The translations under genes were made by a program, and so were the position numbers. Below, in pieces: positions 47,913-59,817 of a DNA stretch of 64,000 nucleotides. Positions within the stretch are counted from its first letter, which is position 1. The number at the start of each line of letters is the position of its first letter. The notes under the pieces are model-generated. The model was not told the DNA's origin and made no database searches. It saw only the letters and a list, made by a program, of their open reading frames with translations. Source of the stretch: Syncephalastrum monosporum B8922 (lineage: Eukaryota; Mucoromycota; Mucoromycetes; Mucorales; Syncephalastraceae); assembly GCA_000697355.1 (NCBI GenBank), contig JNEN01001216.1, positions 1 to 64,000 of the forward strand, read 5' to 3'.

Positions 47913-48079
47913 TGGCCTATGGGCAGTTTAATAAAAATGAGGAAGAATTAGAGGGAGAGAGACAAAGAGAGGGACGGAACTATAAGATTCAAACAGTGAA
48001 ACAAGAGCAATTATAATCACTACAGTCTGTACGATACAGATCACTGACACACGTGAACTCTCTTATGTGTGCAAGGGAA

Positions 48080-48110
48080 ACTGGCTTCTAGCTGGCTTCT
48101 AGCTGGCTTT
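48080..48110. repeat. 11-bp tandem repeat across the RSA3 stop codon
   Basis: The unit CTGGCTTCTAG is present nearly three times; the TAG on the minus strand inside the unit is the RSA3 stop, so extra in-frame stops follow downstream. Confidence 0.8.
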
Positions 48111-48705
48111 GTTGGCAAGGATGACTTCCTTTTCCAAGTCGGAAAAGATGTCGATCCCTGCTTCAAGTGAATCGATGAGCATACCCAACTTGCCGGTATC
48201 CAATGCAGGTTCCTATCCCATGTGTCAATTCAGATTCACTCTTCACTGGGCTGGGTTATCTTACCTGGCGAATCGTATCCAGGTCACTACCGAATGCCAC
48301 CGTCATCTTTTCCATATAATCATCTCGGAAAGGGTTGGACGAGCTCTTGGGTTTCGTAGCCTCTTGTGCCTTCTCCCCTTGCTCCCGTTGTTCTTCTTCA
48401 CTATCACCATCATGATCATCATCGGCTTCTCCTGAATCATGCTCGTCCTCCTCCTCTTCTGCCTCTTCCTCGTCGTAGTTCTCTTCGTCTTCGTCTTCAT
48501 CTTCGTCTTCGTCTTCGTCTTCGTCTTCGTCTTCGCTCTGAGAGTCTACTGAACTGGCTCTTTCCAATTCTTGCAGAGCCTTGTCGAGTAAGTCAGGTGC
48601 AGGCGCTGCATCCAGATTATCAAACAAGCCTTCTTCTTCCTCCTCCTCTTCATCTTCTTCTACATGGGTATCTCGAGCGCCTACATTTATATTAGCTGCG
48701 TTCAT
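48099..48705 (-). CDS. RSA3: Ribosome assembly protein 3 (RSA3)
   Basis: Exons 48265-48705 and 48099-48212; 184 aa. The conserved C-terminal Rsa3 domain spans the intron: NPFRDDYMEKMTVAFGSDL, then TGKLGMLIDSLEAGIDIF. The N-terminal 110 residues are extremely acidic, with an (ED)n run from a GAA/GAC microsatellite at about 48486-48537. Rsa3 is a nucleolar factor for 60S subunit maturation (with Dbp6). The stop codon lies within an 11-bp tandem repeat. It is in tandem with the polymerase gene, 186 bases upstream of it. Confidence 0.87.
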
Positions 48706-50120
48706 GAGCGCAACGAAATATACACACCTCCAACAATGTCATGATCGTCGACATGATCATGGTCGTGCTGTCATGCATGAAACGCGTGAATCACAAGATC
48801 GGCCGAAATAAGTATATGTTTCGTACTGTGTTTTTTGGTTTCCGTTGACGAGCATCGTTCTTTGTATGTTTGGCTCGTCGCTGGTCGGGTGTGTCTGTCC
48901 TCCGTTTTTGTCCTGCCTTGCCCATTTTGATGTTTATGCGGCCTCGAGAAAAAAAAAAGCTCAAAGAAAATCAACTCATCGCCGACTCGCCCAAAAATAA
49001 AATACAGAAAAAAAAAAGTTTACTCAAATTCCCGATTTCTTCGATTTCATGCATCGATATACCCTATCTCACCACTTGATATCACATACACACTACACTG
49101 CATGCTATCATTACCGTCGTCTACATGCTGGTCGTCTGAAGAGATGCGAGACACAGCACATCCACTGCGAGTCATGAGCTTAAACGACTGGGGGTGTTGC
49201 TGACGAAGTCATGAGCGACAAAAAAAAATGGTTACTTTTGGTAAGCTCTGGTCTGCAACAGTGCAACCGCCAATGCGCTAACAGAAGCAATGCAGTGAGG
49301 AAACACACCACGCTTAGTGCGCCTTTATGATAAAATGCCACAGGCGTGTGTGTCATTCCGATTTCGACTAATAACTATGCGAGTGGGAGTCTTACTAAAA
49401 GAATTGTCCCTGTCTTTGTGTTTTACCTTAGCGGCCTCATACACCTCGCAGAATACCTTAATTCTGTTTTTGAAATTACCACTGGATGCTGCAGTAACAT
49501 CAGCGTCTGGGCGCTGCCATAAGTTAACGTCTCCTTGTCATAGGCAGCTGAATGGATATAGGGGCCGCTAATGAATCAGCTCATCTGAGAAGTCCTCCGC
49601 AGTTGATGGACGATCTTGGGGTCGAAGAGATATATCTGCAGCACGGCCCGAGTGTTTCATTAACGTCAGCGTACCCCATCGTGCAATGGCTGTTTCTACG
49701 CTTTTCCAAGAGCTGGTAAGGCAGACGAGGGCATGTATTGGAGTAAGATCAATAAAATACCCATTCAGATATTTCGACCTCGTACCGTGTCAATTTTCAG
49801 GCAGCCCCGAGGCAGCTTATAAATCCCCTTAGTAAAAAGAGAGAATCTTACTTTTATTTTTATCAAGCAGACGGACTGACAGACGGTGGATCAAAGCAAG
49901 CTTAGGTTCAATAGAATCTTCTAAAGACATACATTAGGGCCCCTCATGCTTCTCGACAGTCTACATATATCTAGGAGATATGATAGCATTTGCACCCATC
50001 TATATTTCTTCTGAATAGATCAACTTAGATATTATATCACTTATACACTATATAGGTATAGCAGGAGGATCCCGGAATGCATAACGCATGTGGATGTATG
50101 TAAAATATGATGAGATCATA
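48706..50120. other. Intergenic, no gene seen
   Basis: 1.4 kb with A-runs (48950-48957, 49008-49016) and no coding pattern; includes the RSA3 promoter. Confidence 0.45.
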
Positions 50121-52791
50121 TCAGCAGCCGCCACCGCCGCCACCGCCGCCACAACCGCCGCCTCCGCCTCCGCCTCCACAGCCTCCTCCTCCTCCTCCGC
50201 CTCCGCAGCCTCCTCCTCCCCAGGCACCAGAGCTCCCGATTAGGAAGCCCGCTCCACCTCCATAAGCTCGTTGTCGGTAGGCACCTCGATTTCTTCGATG
50301 CCGCTGTTCTGTCTTGATTTTACGTAAGGTGTGCTCGGCAGGAGATGCTACAAGACATATGTCATTATCATCATTGGTAGCATTCCATTGTCACTAGTAA
50401 TCAAGGATCCGATATACTATTCACGTACCTTGGGGCAAGTCTTCTGTAGGTGCGTAATCTGTACATGAAATTGTAGCAGTTAGTACACTTTTTTGGTTAA
50501 TCAAACCCTCTTATTCTAACCTATTCTATACATGCCGTCAGTATTTCATGTAATTCCCATTTTATAATAAGCTAAATGTACTTACGCCATATCATAAGGG
50601 TTCTTGTCAAATTTTGCTTTTTGCTTGAAAACTCTAGCGACAAGATCTGTAAACGGCACCGACCTTGTTTGATCAACATACGCAAAAAAAAAAAAAAAAA
50701 AAAAAAAAAACTTAGAAAAAATGGGCCAACATTTACAGTTCAATAATTTGCATACTTTGTGAATGATGCCTCAACAAATTCGTTGGTGTCAGGCACCGTT
50801 CCTGGTTCGTAGCCGCAAGCGCCCGGGTGAAATGGGTTCACCTTGCTCTGCATCCTTGGCTTAAGGTAGTGCTCGTGATATCCTTCTGTTCGTGCATTAT
50901 GTTGAGAGTTCTAAGAATAATAAGTACATTTTTAGCATGCGAGTCTCATGGCGTGCGACCTCTATTTATGTGAAATATCTTGGGTGTGGATGCTGACCTG
51001 GATACCATAACTGTGCCCAGAAGCCTGCCATGCCTTGTTTGTTTTGACGGTGTATAGCTTCAGTATGTGGGGAGAAATCGAGTCGTCGTGATTGATGAAG
51101 CGACCGACTCTTCCGACAGTATAGTCGCGATAAAGTAATGGGTGTAGCATATGTGTATGCCAAGCGATATCTTACAGAGATTAAAGGGTCGTAGTTAGCT
51201 ATGTACAATACATCAACGACCGGCTAAAGTTACCAATCTCCAGAGTTGGTACAAAGATTTGATCAGGGTACTTTCTCATCATGAGAAGAAAGTCTTGGTA
51301 CCGTCGAATGCCTCGTATGAGAGGGCCAGTTTTGTTTCGCCAGTCAATACCCAGTATTTTTGCCATCGACGCATGCTGTCGTTGTACCGCTTTCATTAAA
51401 TCCGTCGAAAAAGGCGTCGGGTTTCCGACATAAAAATTGAATATTGCATAAGTGAATTCTATGAAAATCCGAAAAACAGTGTGAGCAGCAGAAGGAGTCT
51501 AATTCTGCCTTCTACATGAAGTAGTGCCATACCTTCAATTTCGCGACAAAGCTGTATTTCGTCCCATTTTTGACTGACAGGGATGCCGCCGACTTTGGTA
51601 GACTTCATGAAAAGATTGCAATCTTTCCGTGTAGAATGTCCGTTTTGAGCAGCTGCTCTTTGTATGTTAAGCTGAGTGCACTCTTTCTTCCACAGACTAC
51701 GCCGAATATAATCGAGGTCTGACTTGCTGTAGGGCTTATATTTGCCGAATGAATTTTTGTCAAGGTAGTATGCGATTCTGTTCTGGTTTTGCTCACGCAA
51801 CTCTCCATTTTTGTCAAAAATCAGGCCCCTACCGCTTACTTGTTAGCTCTAGCCGACCAATATGACCCGCGGTCTTACGCAATATGTGCCTTCTGGAATT
51901 GAGAGTGCAAATCTTTTCCGATATTCTCCAGCGCTATGTGGCATGGGCGGATGCCTTCGTTGTTCACGCAGTTTGGGCCGTCACACCGCAGGGTCGTCGC
52001 ACCACACGGATCCGTGCGCCACCGTGTGTACAGATCCCTACATATACCTGTTATCAGTATACACTAGTGACATATCCATAAACACTTACCACGAGCAATT
52101 TACATACTGCTTACATGTTGGGCAAATGACAACCCTGGCTTTGTTCTCTTGATTATCACCACCAATAAGGGCAGACAAATCAAGCGCATAGGGCTCTTCA
52201 GGAAAAAGTCGTATCCACATCTCTTGAGTTCGTGCACTAGGCATTGGATTATGACGCTCTGCATGCTAAGCATTTGGCTATATCAGTATGTCTCATAGAT
52301 TAAGACCGACAAGACATAATGGATACTTTACCATCTGCACGAGAGGTATACGCAAGTACAACCGGTCTTCCGAGGAGCCATGCCGCATCAAATCCTCATG
52401 GTACCGGAAAGGACTCAGCATATGCGCGTGCCAAAACAATGCAACATCTATATAATTTAGCAGATCAAAGTTAGAAACACTTTAATTTCACTCCCCATAA
52501 CAGAAAGTTCTTATACATACCGATCGGTGGTATCACCTGTTTCATTTGATACCCATAATGACACAGACCATTAAACCATCTAATGTAGCGAGCTTCGGCG
52601 CGAGAGAGCATCCTTTCCAAGACGCCCAAGCCCTTACACTCTTCGACAAAGAGATGTAGACGCTCGACGAGCGAAAGATAACAGAAGCAGTTTTCAACAG
52701 TGACGACGCCACCGAGTGCGGGGAAGGAGCCTTCTCCTTGCTGCAAATTTTGTGCCTCAGAGGGCGGATTCACATCAAAATGGAAGGTCAT
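50121..52791 (-). CDS. Glycine-rich domain protein (DUF1399/GRDP family)
   Basis: Twelve exons: 52521-52791, 52332-52447, 52090-52265, 51879-52037, 51533-51828, 51234-51458, 50998-51170, 50756-50910, 50586-50663, 50521-50525 (5 nt), 50429-50458, 50121-50347; 636 aa. DUF1399 hallmarks: FWHAHMLSPFRYHEDL, the EPYALDLSALIGGDNQ block, ICPTCKQYVNCSW, TDPCGATTLRCDGPNC, LRGLIF-type AGLIFDKNG, and a second LEIDIAWHTHMLHPLLY. The last 40 residues are glycine runs of about seven punctuated by single cysteines, ending in Cys. Plant and fungal relatives are linked to stress and development, without a known biochemical activity; the HxH and Cys pairs suggest metal binding. One intron contains an uninterrupted A run of about 27 (50684-50710, plus strand). 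Confidence 0.85.
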
Positions 52792-54270
52792 AAAGAAAGC
52801 AGAAAAGAGCTTATCCCAGGTGCGGGGAGGCTATATATATGGGCGTCACATGAGTGTAACGAGTGGTTGAAAAATCGTGTGAAGATGCTGAGCCATCCGC
52901 TCGTGGCGCACCAGCACGTCATGCCATATAGATAATTGATATGATGACTTTTCCTTTTCCAATGTACGCATGAATTTAGGTATTGCCAGCTTACCATATG
53001 ATCCAGCTTTTCTGTCATATTCTGGCTACAGTACATTAAGGATATAAACCGAAGATGGCTTTAGATTAAATCCCTACATAGGTGGCTACAAAAGATTCCC
53101 GCTTTTCTCAACTTCAAATGTATAGATAATGCACCAGTAATTAAGGTGCTTGCTGACTATAATACGATCATTACCCTGATTCAAATACCACGTTATTACT
53201 GCGGGAAGAAGCGTTTACACGTATGAGTACTATATCATACTCCAATGACAGTACGCCGCCACTTTTGCATACACAGATGGTTACACAACTGGTTACAGCT
53301 TTCTATTTGATCTATTTATGGAACGGGGCTGTGTAAATCAGAGAAGGCGAAGTCCCGTATCAGTCTAGAAGCAAGCTTATTCCGGTGATATGCTTCACAT
53401 TCTTGTGAAAGATTTCTGTCTGCCACAAAAATACAATCGCGTGATGTACAGCATGTATCCTTTCTCGCGTGCTGTGGTTCTAGTACATTGAACGAAGAAC
53501 AATATACGCTTCAAAACCATCTGATTTAAGACCAATAGCGTAGCCCTCAGATTCAGTGCTGCGCACATTACTCTGCTTCACCATGCTGAGCAACCAGCTT
53601 TATGTGTATTACCTATAGGGCAACTGTAACACAGCATGACAGACAGATCATTTTTTCTCATCTATGACGATCTTTGGTTTCGGCCTTCCTAGTCAGAATA
53701 AACATATTACTTTTATAAATGGCAATCTGCTTTGTACCGTAGCTTAGTATTCTAAGCTTGACCCGTCCATAGTAGGACTTTAATGAAAGTTGCGCTCCGC
53801 AAATTCACAAAAGTGGATTCTTGCGCTCAGAAGATTGTGCATACCTTTCGATAATTTCACCTTCGGCGTAGCCGCTATCGCCCCCGCATCGTACAAATTA
53901 ACAGAGGCTCCCAAAACCACCTTCAGAGATCACACGGCCACTTGTAAACTGATTAGTAGTTAAAAGAAAGACTCCCAGTCATGAGTAGTTAACTGGGCTA
54001 AATCAAAGTCTTAGACTCCCGCTTTAGTCGTAGTTATAATCTTTATTACCTACATACATAATTAGAGCTCCCTCCTCAAAGGATATGAAACTAAAAAGTA
54101 ATAGAACCTACTGTTACCTACGCAAACATCAGCACACTAGCCAGCCATGCTGTGATATCCATCTCTCAGTGTTTTAAAGCGATCAGAATTATATTACGAA
54201 CATGCATGTGAAGGCCGATGTGATAAAGACAAACGAATACATGATATGGAAGAGAAAAAGGTGTGCGTAT
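52792..54270. other. Intergenic with a foldback-family fragment
   Basis: 1.5 kb without a supported gene. Repeat-family sequence lies at 53931-53990; the remainder is AT-rich. Confidence 0.45.
53931..53990. repeat. Fragment of the foldback repeat family
   Basis: In reverse complement this contains TCTTTTAACTACTAATC and ACAAGTGGCCG, matching the inner arms of 2339-2633. No paired arm is seen. Confidence 0.5.
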
Positions 54271-57249
54271 TTACATTGTATGTTGGAAACACTTCCAGTG
54301 TTTAGCTTGATGTTGCTTGACCTCGCGAATTGTCTCCACCGCATGGGCAGCAGGGATAGTCTGCTTTGGTATGATGGGTGGACAGCCACGCAGGACCGAG
54401 AAGCATCCCAGTGCAGAGTCTGCGATAGCTGTCAAAGAATAGCCGCCCTCGAGCGCAACCACAACTCGGCCGCCAGCCAGAGAGCAAAGCATGTGAGTCA
54501 TGGAGGCATAGCCCGCCGGGGTCACCTTGCACTCGCCAATCGGATCGCCCTGCGCCGCGTCGAAACCAGCAGACACTGCATATGACAACTAACTCAGCCC
54601 CTATTACCAAAAGATCAATTTCATCACTTACCGATCACGATGGTCGGATCGAATTCGGCCGCAACGGGCATTACCACCTGCTGAAATGCGTACACGTACT
54701 CGGCATCACCTACCCCCCGAGTCTTCCATGGAATATTAACGGTACTATGCGTCATGTCAGCCTTTCCAGCCCTTCTCACTTTCTTCCAACGCGCCATCAC
54801 TTACCGTCCACCATCCACTTCGCCTGTGTATGAAGCAGCGCCATTATCATCTGCTGGGTAGAATTTCGCATCCTCGTATCGGTGGAGCGAAATATAGCAG
54901 ATATTGGGATGGTGAGCCACAATTTTCTGGGTGCCATTACCAAAATGGACGTCCCAGTCGAGAATAAGCACCCGCGGTACCTTGTGGTAGGCAACCAGGT
55001 TCAGCGATGCAATCGCCACGTTGCTCAACATGCAAAAGCCCATGGGCTCGCTGTGCTCGGCATGATGCCCGGGTGGTCGGACGATCGCAAACGCGTTGCG
55101 CACGCGGCGTTCCAACACAGAGAGGCAAGCATCGATCACGCTGCCTGCGGAATAGAGCGCGGCTTCATAGGTGTGAGCGTTGAAGTACACCGAATCAAGC
55201 TCGCGCTCATATTGCCGAAGGGCCTCGTTTGTCATGTTACGCGTCCTGCTCAGCTTCTCCATGTGTTCTGAGGTGTGGGCCAGGAGAGCTTCCTTTGGTA
55301 TCACTTTTCGAGCTGGTATCCGGACGCAATCCTCAAGCAGGCCGGCATCTTTGAGCTTTTTGTAGATATTGATAATACGCTTTGGATCTTCCGGGTGCTG
55401 CTCCTCCGTGGGAGGGCTGTTGTGATAGGACATGATAATGTCATAAATGTAGCCGGTTTTGAGCAAGCGGGCGTTGATGCTCTCCTGCACTTGGTTTAGC
55501 GCATGAGCCACAGGCGTGGGCTCGCCGGATGCTTCTGAAGACGAGGAGGAGACGACGGAGGACGCGTCGGAGGAGGCATCGGACGTGATGTGGGTAGGGT
55601 CAAAATCTTCGTCGGAGGAGTCTTCATCGAGGAGATCCCCGTTGATGGCCATGGCTTCAAACGGATCGGTGATGTACTTGGAGACTTGGCCACCTCGTGG
55701 TTCGCGGTACGGACGGAATGTGGCCGTGTGCACTTCTACAGTCACCGTGGGAGGGTTCTTCAGCGTAACGCGCCATTTTGAAGCCTTTTTGGGCTTCGGC
55801 GGCAGCAATGTAAGTCGCCGTAAGAAAGGTTTTACAGATTGTTGCTGTTGCTGTTGCTGTAGCTTCTGCTGCTGCTGTTGTTGTTGCTGTTGTTGTTGCT
55901 GCTGTTGCTGGAGAGTGGCCTTCATTACATCCAGACTGTCGCCATACACGTAGCTGATTTCACGTCCAATATCACGTAGGCTAACTTCATCCGTCGCAAC
56001 ATTGGTTTCCTCACTCCGTGGTCGCTTGTGTTGCTGTGCCGGTCCTAATTCATCATGCGTGCGCTTGGCCGACACAGTTTGATTTTCTTCTGGGACATTT
56101 TCGATGTCTGTTACGTCTTCTACGACATTTTGTGCACTTTGGTCGCCCTCGTCTGTGCTCAGTAGACGGTTGTCGCTGTCTTTCCTCTCATACTCTTGCT
56201 CTGCGCGTGTAAATGGACGACTTATAGTATCGGATGGCGGCTGGGGTGACGCACTCTTTTCCAGGTCGTCGTCTTCATCGCTGACGAGGCCCGACACCGT
56301 TTCGCGACTGGCGAGCATTCTTTGTGCACTTTCCAAGATCGATCCGTATCGCGTTTTCCCATCATCGGTAGCAACGGGCGGATGTCGGTCTTTTTGATAG
56401 AACAGTGCACCATCATCGTAGATATACAGCTCAGCTTCCTCATCGTCATCCACGACTGGCGACGCTGCCGGCTCGTTGTCAGCTGTACTTGGAGGTGGGC
56501 CTGTGGATGGTGTTTCGAGAGGCAGGTGGGCACCGCGGTCGTCAGGCAACGCATGGATTTCATCCTCTGGATCGGAAAAGGCGTCTCGAGTGCCTGTGTT
56601 GCGAGCCTGATGCGAATGGCTCTGTTGATAAGGGAAGGTGGGCGGGGGGCTGACATAGTCATCAAAAGCGTCAAATGCTCCAGACGGATCTGGTTCATCG
56701 TTGTCGCTGTTATTCTCTTGTGGCTCGATCATGTCGGTGTCCTCAGGACCAGTTGTATAATCTTCCGCAGAGCTGCTGCGTAACTCGTTTGCTGGTGCAT
56801 AGGCAGCGACTTCGTCGTCATTCGAATCGTCTGCAAGCATATCTTCTTCTAAGCCATCAAGGACGTGCAGGCGGTTGTCTTTTTTATGTTACTTCCTTCC
56901 TACCCAGTATATTCATGCTGGTTCTAACACGCGACTTACCAGGGTGGTTGTTATGGGGCGTGGATGCCTGGTCGCTGTCAAGTTCGTTCTCTTCTGGCCC
57001 AGCCCTCGCGTACATCTCATCGCCACTTTCCGTGAGATCAACTGAGTGCTGATAGTCTGACGGAGCACGCAAGGCTTGCAGTTTATCTTCAACAGAACCC
57101 TCGTCTTGGTTGGGTTCCCGCTCACGATTCAGTCTCGCTGGCAAAATCAGTCGTTGCACCCCAGATGACCAGCTACTGCCTCCTAAGCCCCATTTCCGTC
57201 AATGCGCTGTTCAAACCGCTGCCGGGCTACCATCACCTGCACCATTCAT
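54271..57249 (-). CDS. HDA1: Class II histone deacetylase, HDA1 type
   Basis: Five exons: 57237-57249 (13 nt), 56940-57137, 54805-56878, 54632-54744, 54271-54575; 900 aa. Residues 1-540 are acidic, Ser-rich and disordered, with a Gln tract of 15 plus 7 near residue 392. The deacetylase domain (about 545-870) has all catalytic residues: AIVRPPGHHAEHSEPMGF (two His), LDWDVHFGNG (zinc Asp and His), IVSAGFDAAQGDP (zinc Asp) and LEGGYS (Tyr). It removes acetyl groups from histone tails in the nucleus. The product ends shortly after the domain, without the Arb2 domain of yeast Hda1 and Clr3. The start is inferred: exon 1 supplies MNGA, with donor GTGATG; the second exon itself lacks an ATG. Confidence 0.9.
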
Positions 57250-57846
57250 GCTTATAATGCGTGGAAGAAGCGAGACTGAAGGAAGTAGAGGATATGAATC
57301 AGGAAAGGGGGGGTCAGCCTAATTATTATTGCTCTGCGCTGCGTGCGCTGGAACTGCCGACGTGGCTTATTGCATATTTCTACATTAGAGCTTTCTTCTC
57401 TCTTTCCTCCAGTGCTTGTCCACATACACAGACGCGCTCCTAGAACCGAATATCGTATGTAACTATACTGTCGATGATTTTCGTTGTCTGAGAATACAGC
57501 AGAAAACATCCATGTTGATCTTGCTGCCGCTCCTTATTCTGGACAAAGCCAGCGTGTTGTACACGACAAAGTTGACCCGCACATCAGAATACGGACGACC
57601 CACATGAAGTATGGTTCCTCACAAAGCCTCGCAAGAATGAATGCCTGTATCATACTCTTAATACTGAACTTGCTATGTACTTGAGGTTTATTTTACGATA
57701 GGAAATCATAGTTGGGATAATAGAAATATGTACAGATCCCAGGGCATGAGATGGCCAGTTGCAGCTCATCGTCTACGCTTCTTGCTATTAGCAATTTCTT
57801 CAGCAGAATCCGTAATAAGCTTGTGCTAGGTGATAGGAAAAAGAAT
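57250..57846. other. Intergenic between HDA1 and CENP-S genes
   Basis: About 600 bases, AT-rich, no coding pattern; presumed HDA1 promoter. Confidence 0.5.
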
Positions 57847-58438
57847 CTACGTGAGCAGGTTGCTTTTTGTATGAAGCGTTTCTGTTTTTTGTTCTTTGTA
57901 TACCAAGTCGTCGTTTCTACGGGCGCACATCTGGGCAAAGACTCAGTCAGCATTCATTGCCAGGATGCACCTTTTTCCGGTTCCACACACCTTTACATCT
58001 TCCATAGAGATTGTACTTCGTTTCGCATGCCTATGATGTTCTCAATAAGTCCTGTTGATAGTAGACTGGATTGAAGCTTACTTGGCAAAGGCTTCCAAAT
58101 CCAGGGCCATGGTTTCTACATGTCGTTATTTTTGCTTAAGAGTGTGCTACTCATTATTGTATCCCTTCCTTACTAATCTGCTCAATAAGCACATTGGAGA
58201 GCGACGCTACGAAGTCGGGGGTGACCTGTTTGCCTGATTTCTGAGCTGGTGGAAAGATCAGCCCATGGCCCTGATCCTAGCTAATGAAGATGGGGAGTAT
58301 ACCTTCTGCTTTGGCAATCCGCTCCACGGTATGCCATACAGCCACTTTCAGCTCCTACTCTAGGCGTAAGCATGCTGCTGAACACGCAAGATAGGTCTGA
58401 CCTGTTCTTGTCCGTCGGTGGTCTCCATGTGTGATACT
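57847..58438 (-). CDS. MHF1: Centromere protein S / MHF1 histone-fold protein
   Basis: Six short exons: 58412-58438, 58303-58354, 58174-58245, 58082-58115, 57991-58030, 57847-57930; 102 aa, the usual size for CENP-S. Joined, they give ELKVAVWHTVERIAKAEA, then VTPDFVASLSNVLIEQI, TMALDLEAFAKHAKRSTI and MEDVKMCARRNDDLV: the complete CENP-S histone fold. With CENP-X it forms the MHF complex that binds branched DNA, supports the FANCM/Fml1 helicase in fork repair, and joins the kinetochore CENP-T complex. The ATG at 58438 begins METTDGQEQ; an upstream in-frame frame to 58587 exists but is not family-like. Ordinary ORF searches miss this gene. Confidence 0.88.
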
Positions 58439-59817
58439 GGCTGGTAAAGATCAAAAAGCCACGCCAAATCAAAATTCCTGCAGCACACTAAGAACAATTT
58501 TGCCTCAAGCTGCCCGGCATCCAGTACTCCAAACGTGGTGACTTCTGCAGGGCAAGGCATATGCACTGTTTTCCTTTCTCTTCCCATCCTGTTGCTAATT
58601 TTTTACTACGCTCACATCATTTGCATACGCAGAGAAAAGGAGGAGGGAGATTCATAACAATTGTCTTTTTCCTTCTACTTGTTTATTGCGTCATCAATAT
58701 AGTTCTGATACTTCTCTCTTCTGTTACTCACCTCTTCAATCCCTCCAGTTTTTTCTCCCGGCACTATACTAGATTACCAGCTCTTTGCTCGACCTTGGAT
58801 GTTATACATATTTTGAACGGTGGTATACCATGTGGATGGCGCTCTCTCCTCATTTGCTACGAAAACTACTTCTTTCATTGGTGATGCTGCCTGGTCGATA
58901 GGAGCAAACCAGTCAGAGTAACGTCGGGTTTTTTTTACAAGGTGATCGGTCCTCCCTTCCAACCTACACAGCTATCTCGAGTCATCGCTTGAGCGACCAT
59001 AATAAAATTTCAAACCATGTTACTGGTGTGAAACACATACATTTCTGTGTTCCTACGATTGGGTTGAAGGAGTAACAAATACTTCTTGCCGCGTCATCTC
59101 GTGAGAAAGCGAAAGGTGTGCATAATCAAGTATCACCTCGCGCATATACAACCACTGTGTTGGTTGTTTAGAATATTTCCTGTGTGATATGCTGTGCAAT
59201 CATCGTCGGATAAATCATATCGTGATCCGCTTCTCCTTAATGACATCTGCTCATTAAGCGGTACGACACAAAATTCCACGTGACGGCACTTACATGCCTT
59301 GGACCCTTGGCGATCCACTTGTTTTATTAGAGAATCACTGCCAATACAAATTTATGAGGTGGGACCATCCAGTCGGTATAGTGGAACTTATCACGTTGCA
59401 AAGAACCTATAAATAGCCTTCCATTAGATGACGAGTGGGCCTTTGCCATACACAGTCCAAGTTCAAGTTTTCATGGTTCAACTTGGTGCAACCCACTTGA
59501 ATCTGAATTCGAAATGATCTTGTAACGTTCACCAAGGGCGGAACCAAAGTAGAAAAGTAAGAAGTTTTATGAGACTAGATATAATATACTGTGATAAATG
59601 GAAGCTACTAGCTGCGGTGATAGGTGTCGTAAGATTTTTCGTAGTGGAAGGAATGACCGAACGCGTCCGTTTCCGAAGTGTAATAATATTGTGGTGACTG
59701 TGGTCGGAGCCTTCGTGTGTGTATGAGTGTACATGTGTATGTGTAAAGGCGCGTGTTGCGAGGAATAAAGAGCATAATAATAATAGGCGTAAGCGCAACG
59801 GGTATGACGTGAATAAA
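58439..59817. other. Intergenic, no gene seen
   Basis: 1.4 kb, AT-rich, no coding pattern; includes CT-rich DNA upstream of MHF1 (58600-58760). Confidence 0.45.

Noticed and set aside
50684..50710. Long A run as the tail of a retroposed element
   Set aside because: It lies inside an intron of the DUF1399 gene with no adjacent element or target-site duplication visible; a homopolymer is the simpler reading.
58270..58303. A 26-nt intron in MHF1 ending at GCTAG
   Set aside because: Too short for a fungal intron and it gives the wrong phase; the 57-nt intron ending at CCACCAG restores the histone fold.
58360..58587. N-terminal extension of MHF1
   Set aside because: The extra 50 residues in frame before METTDGQEQ are Cys/Phe-rich and unlike CENP-S; taken as 5' leader.
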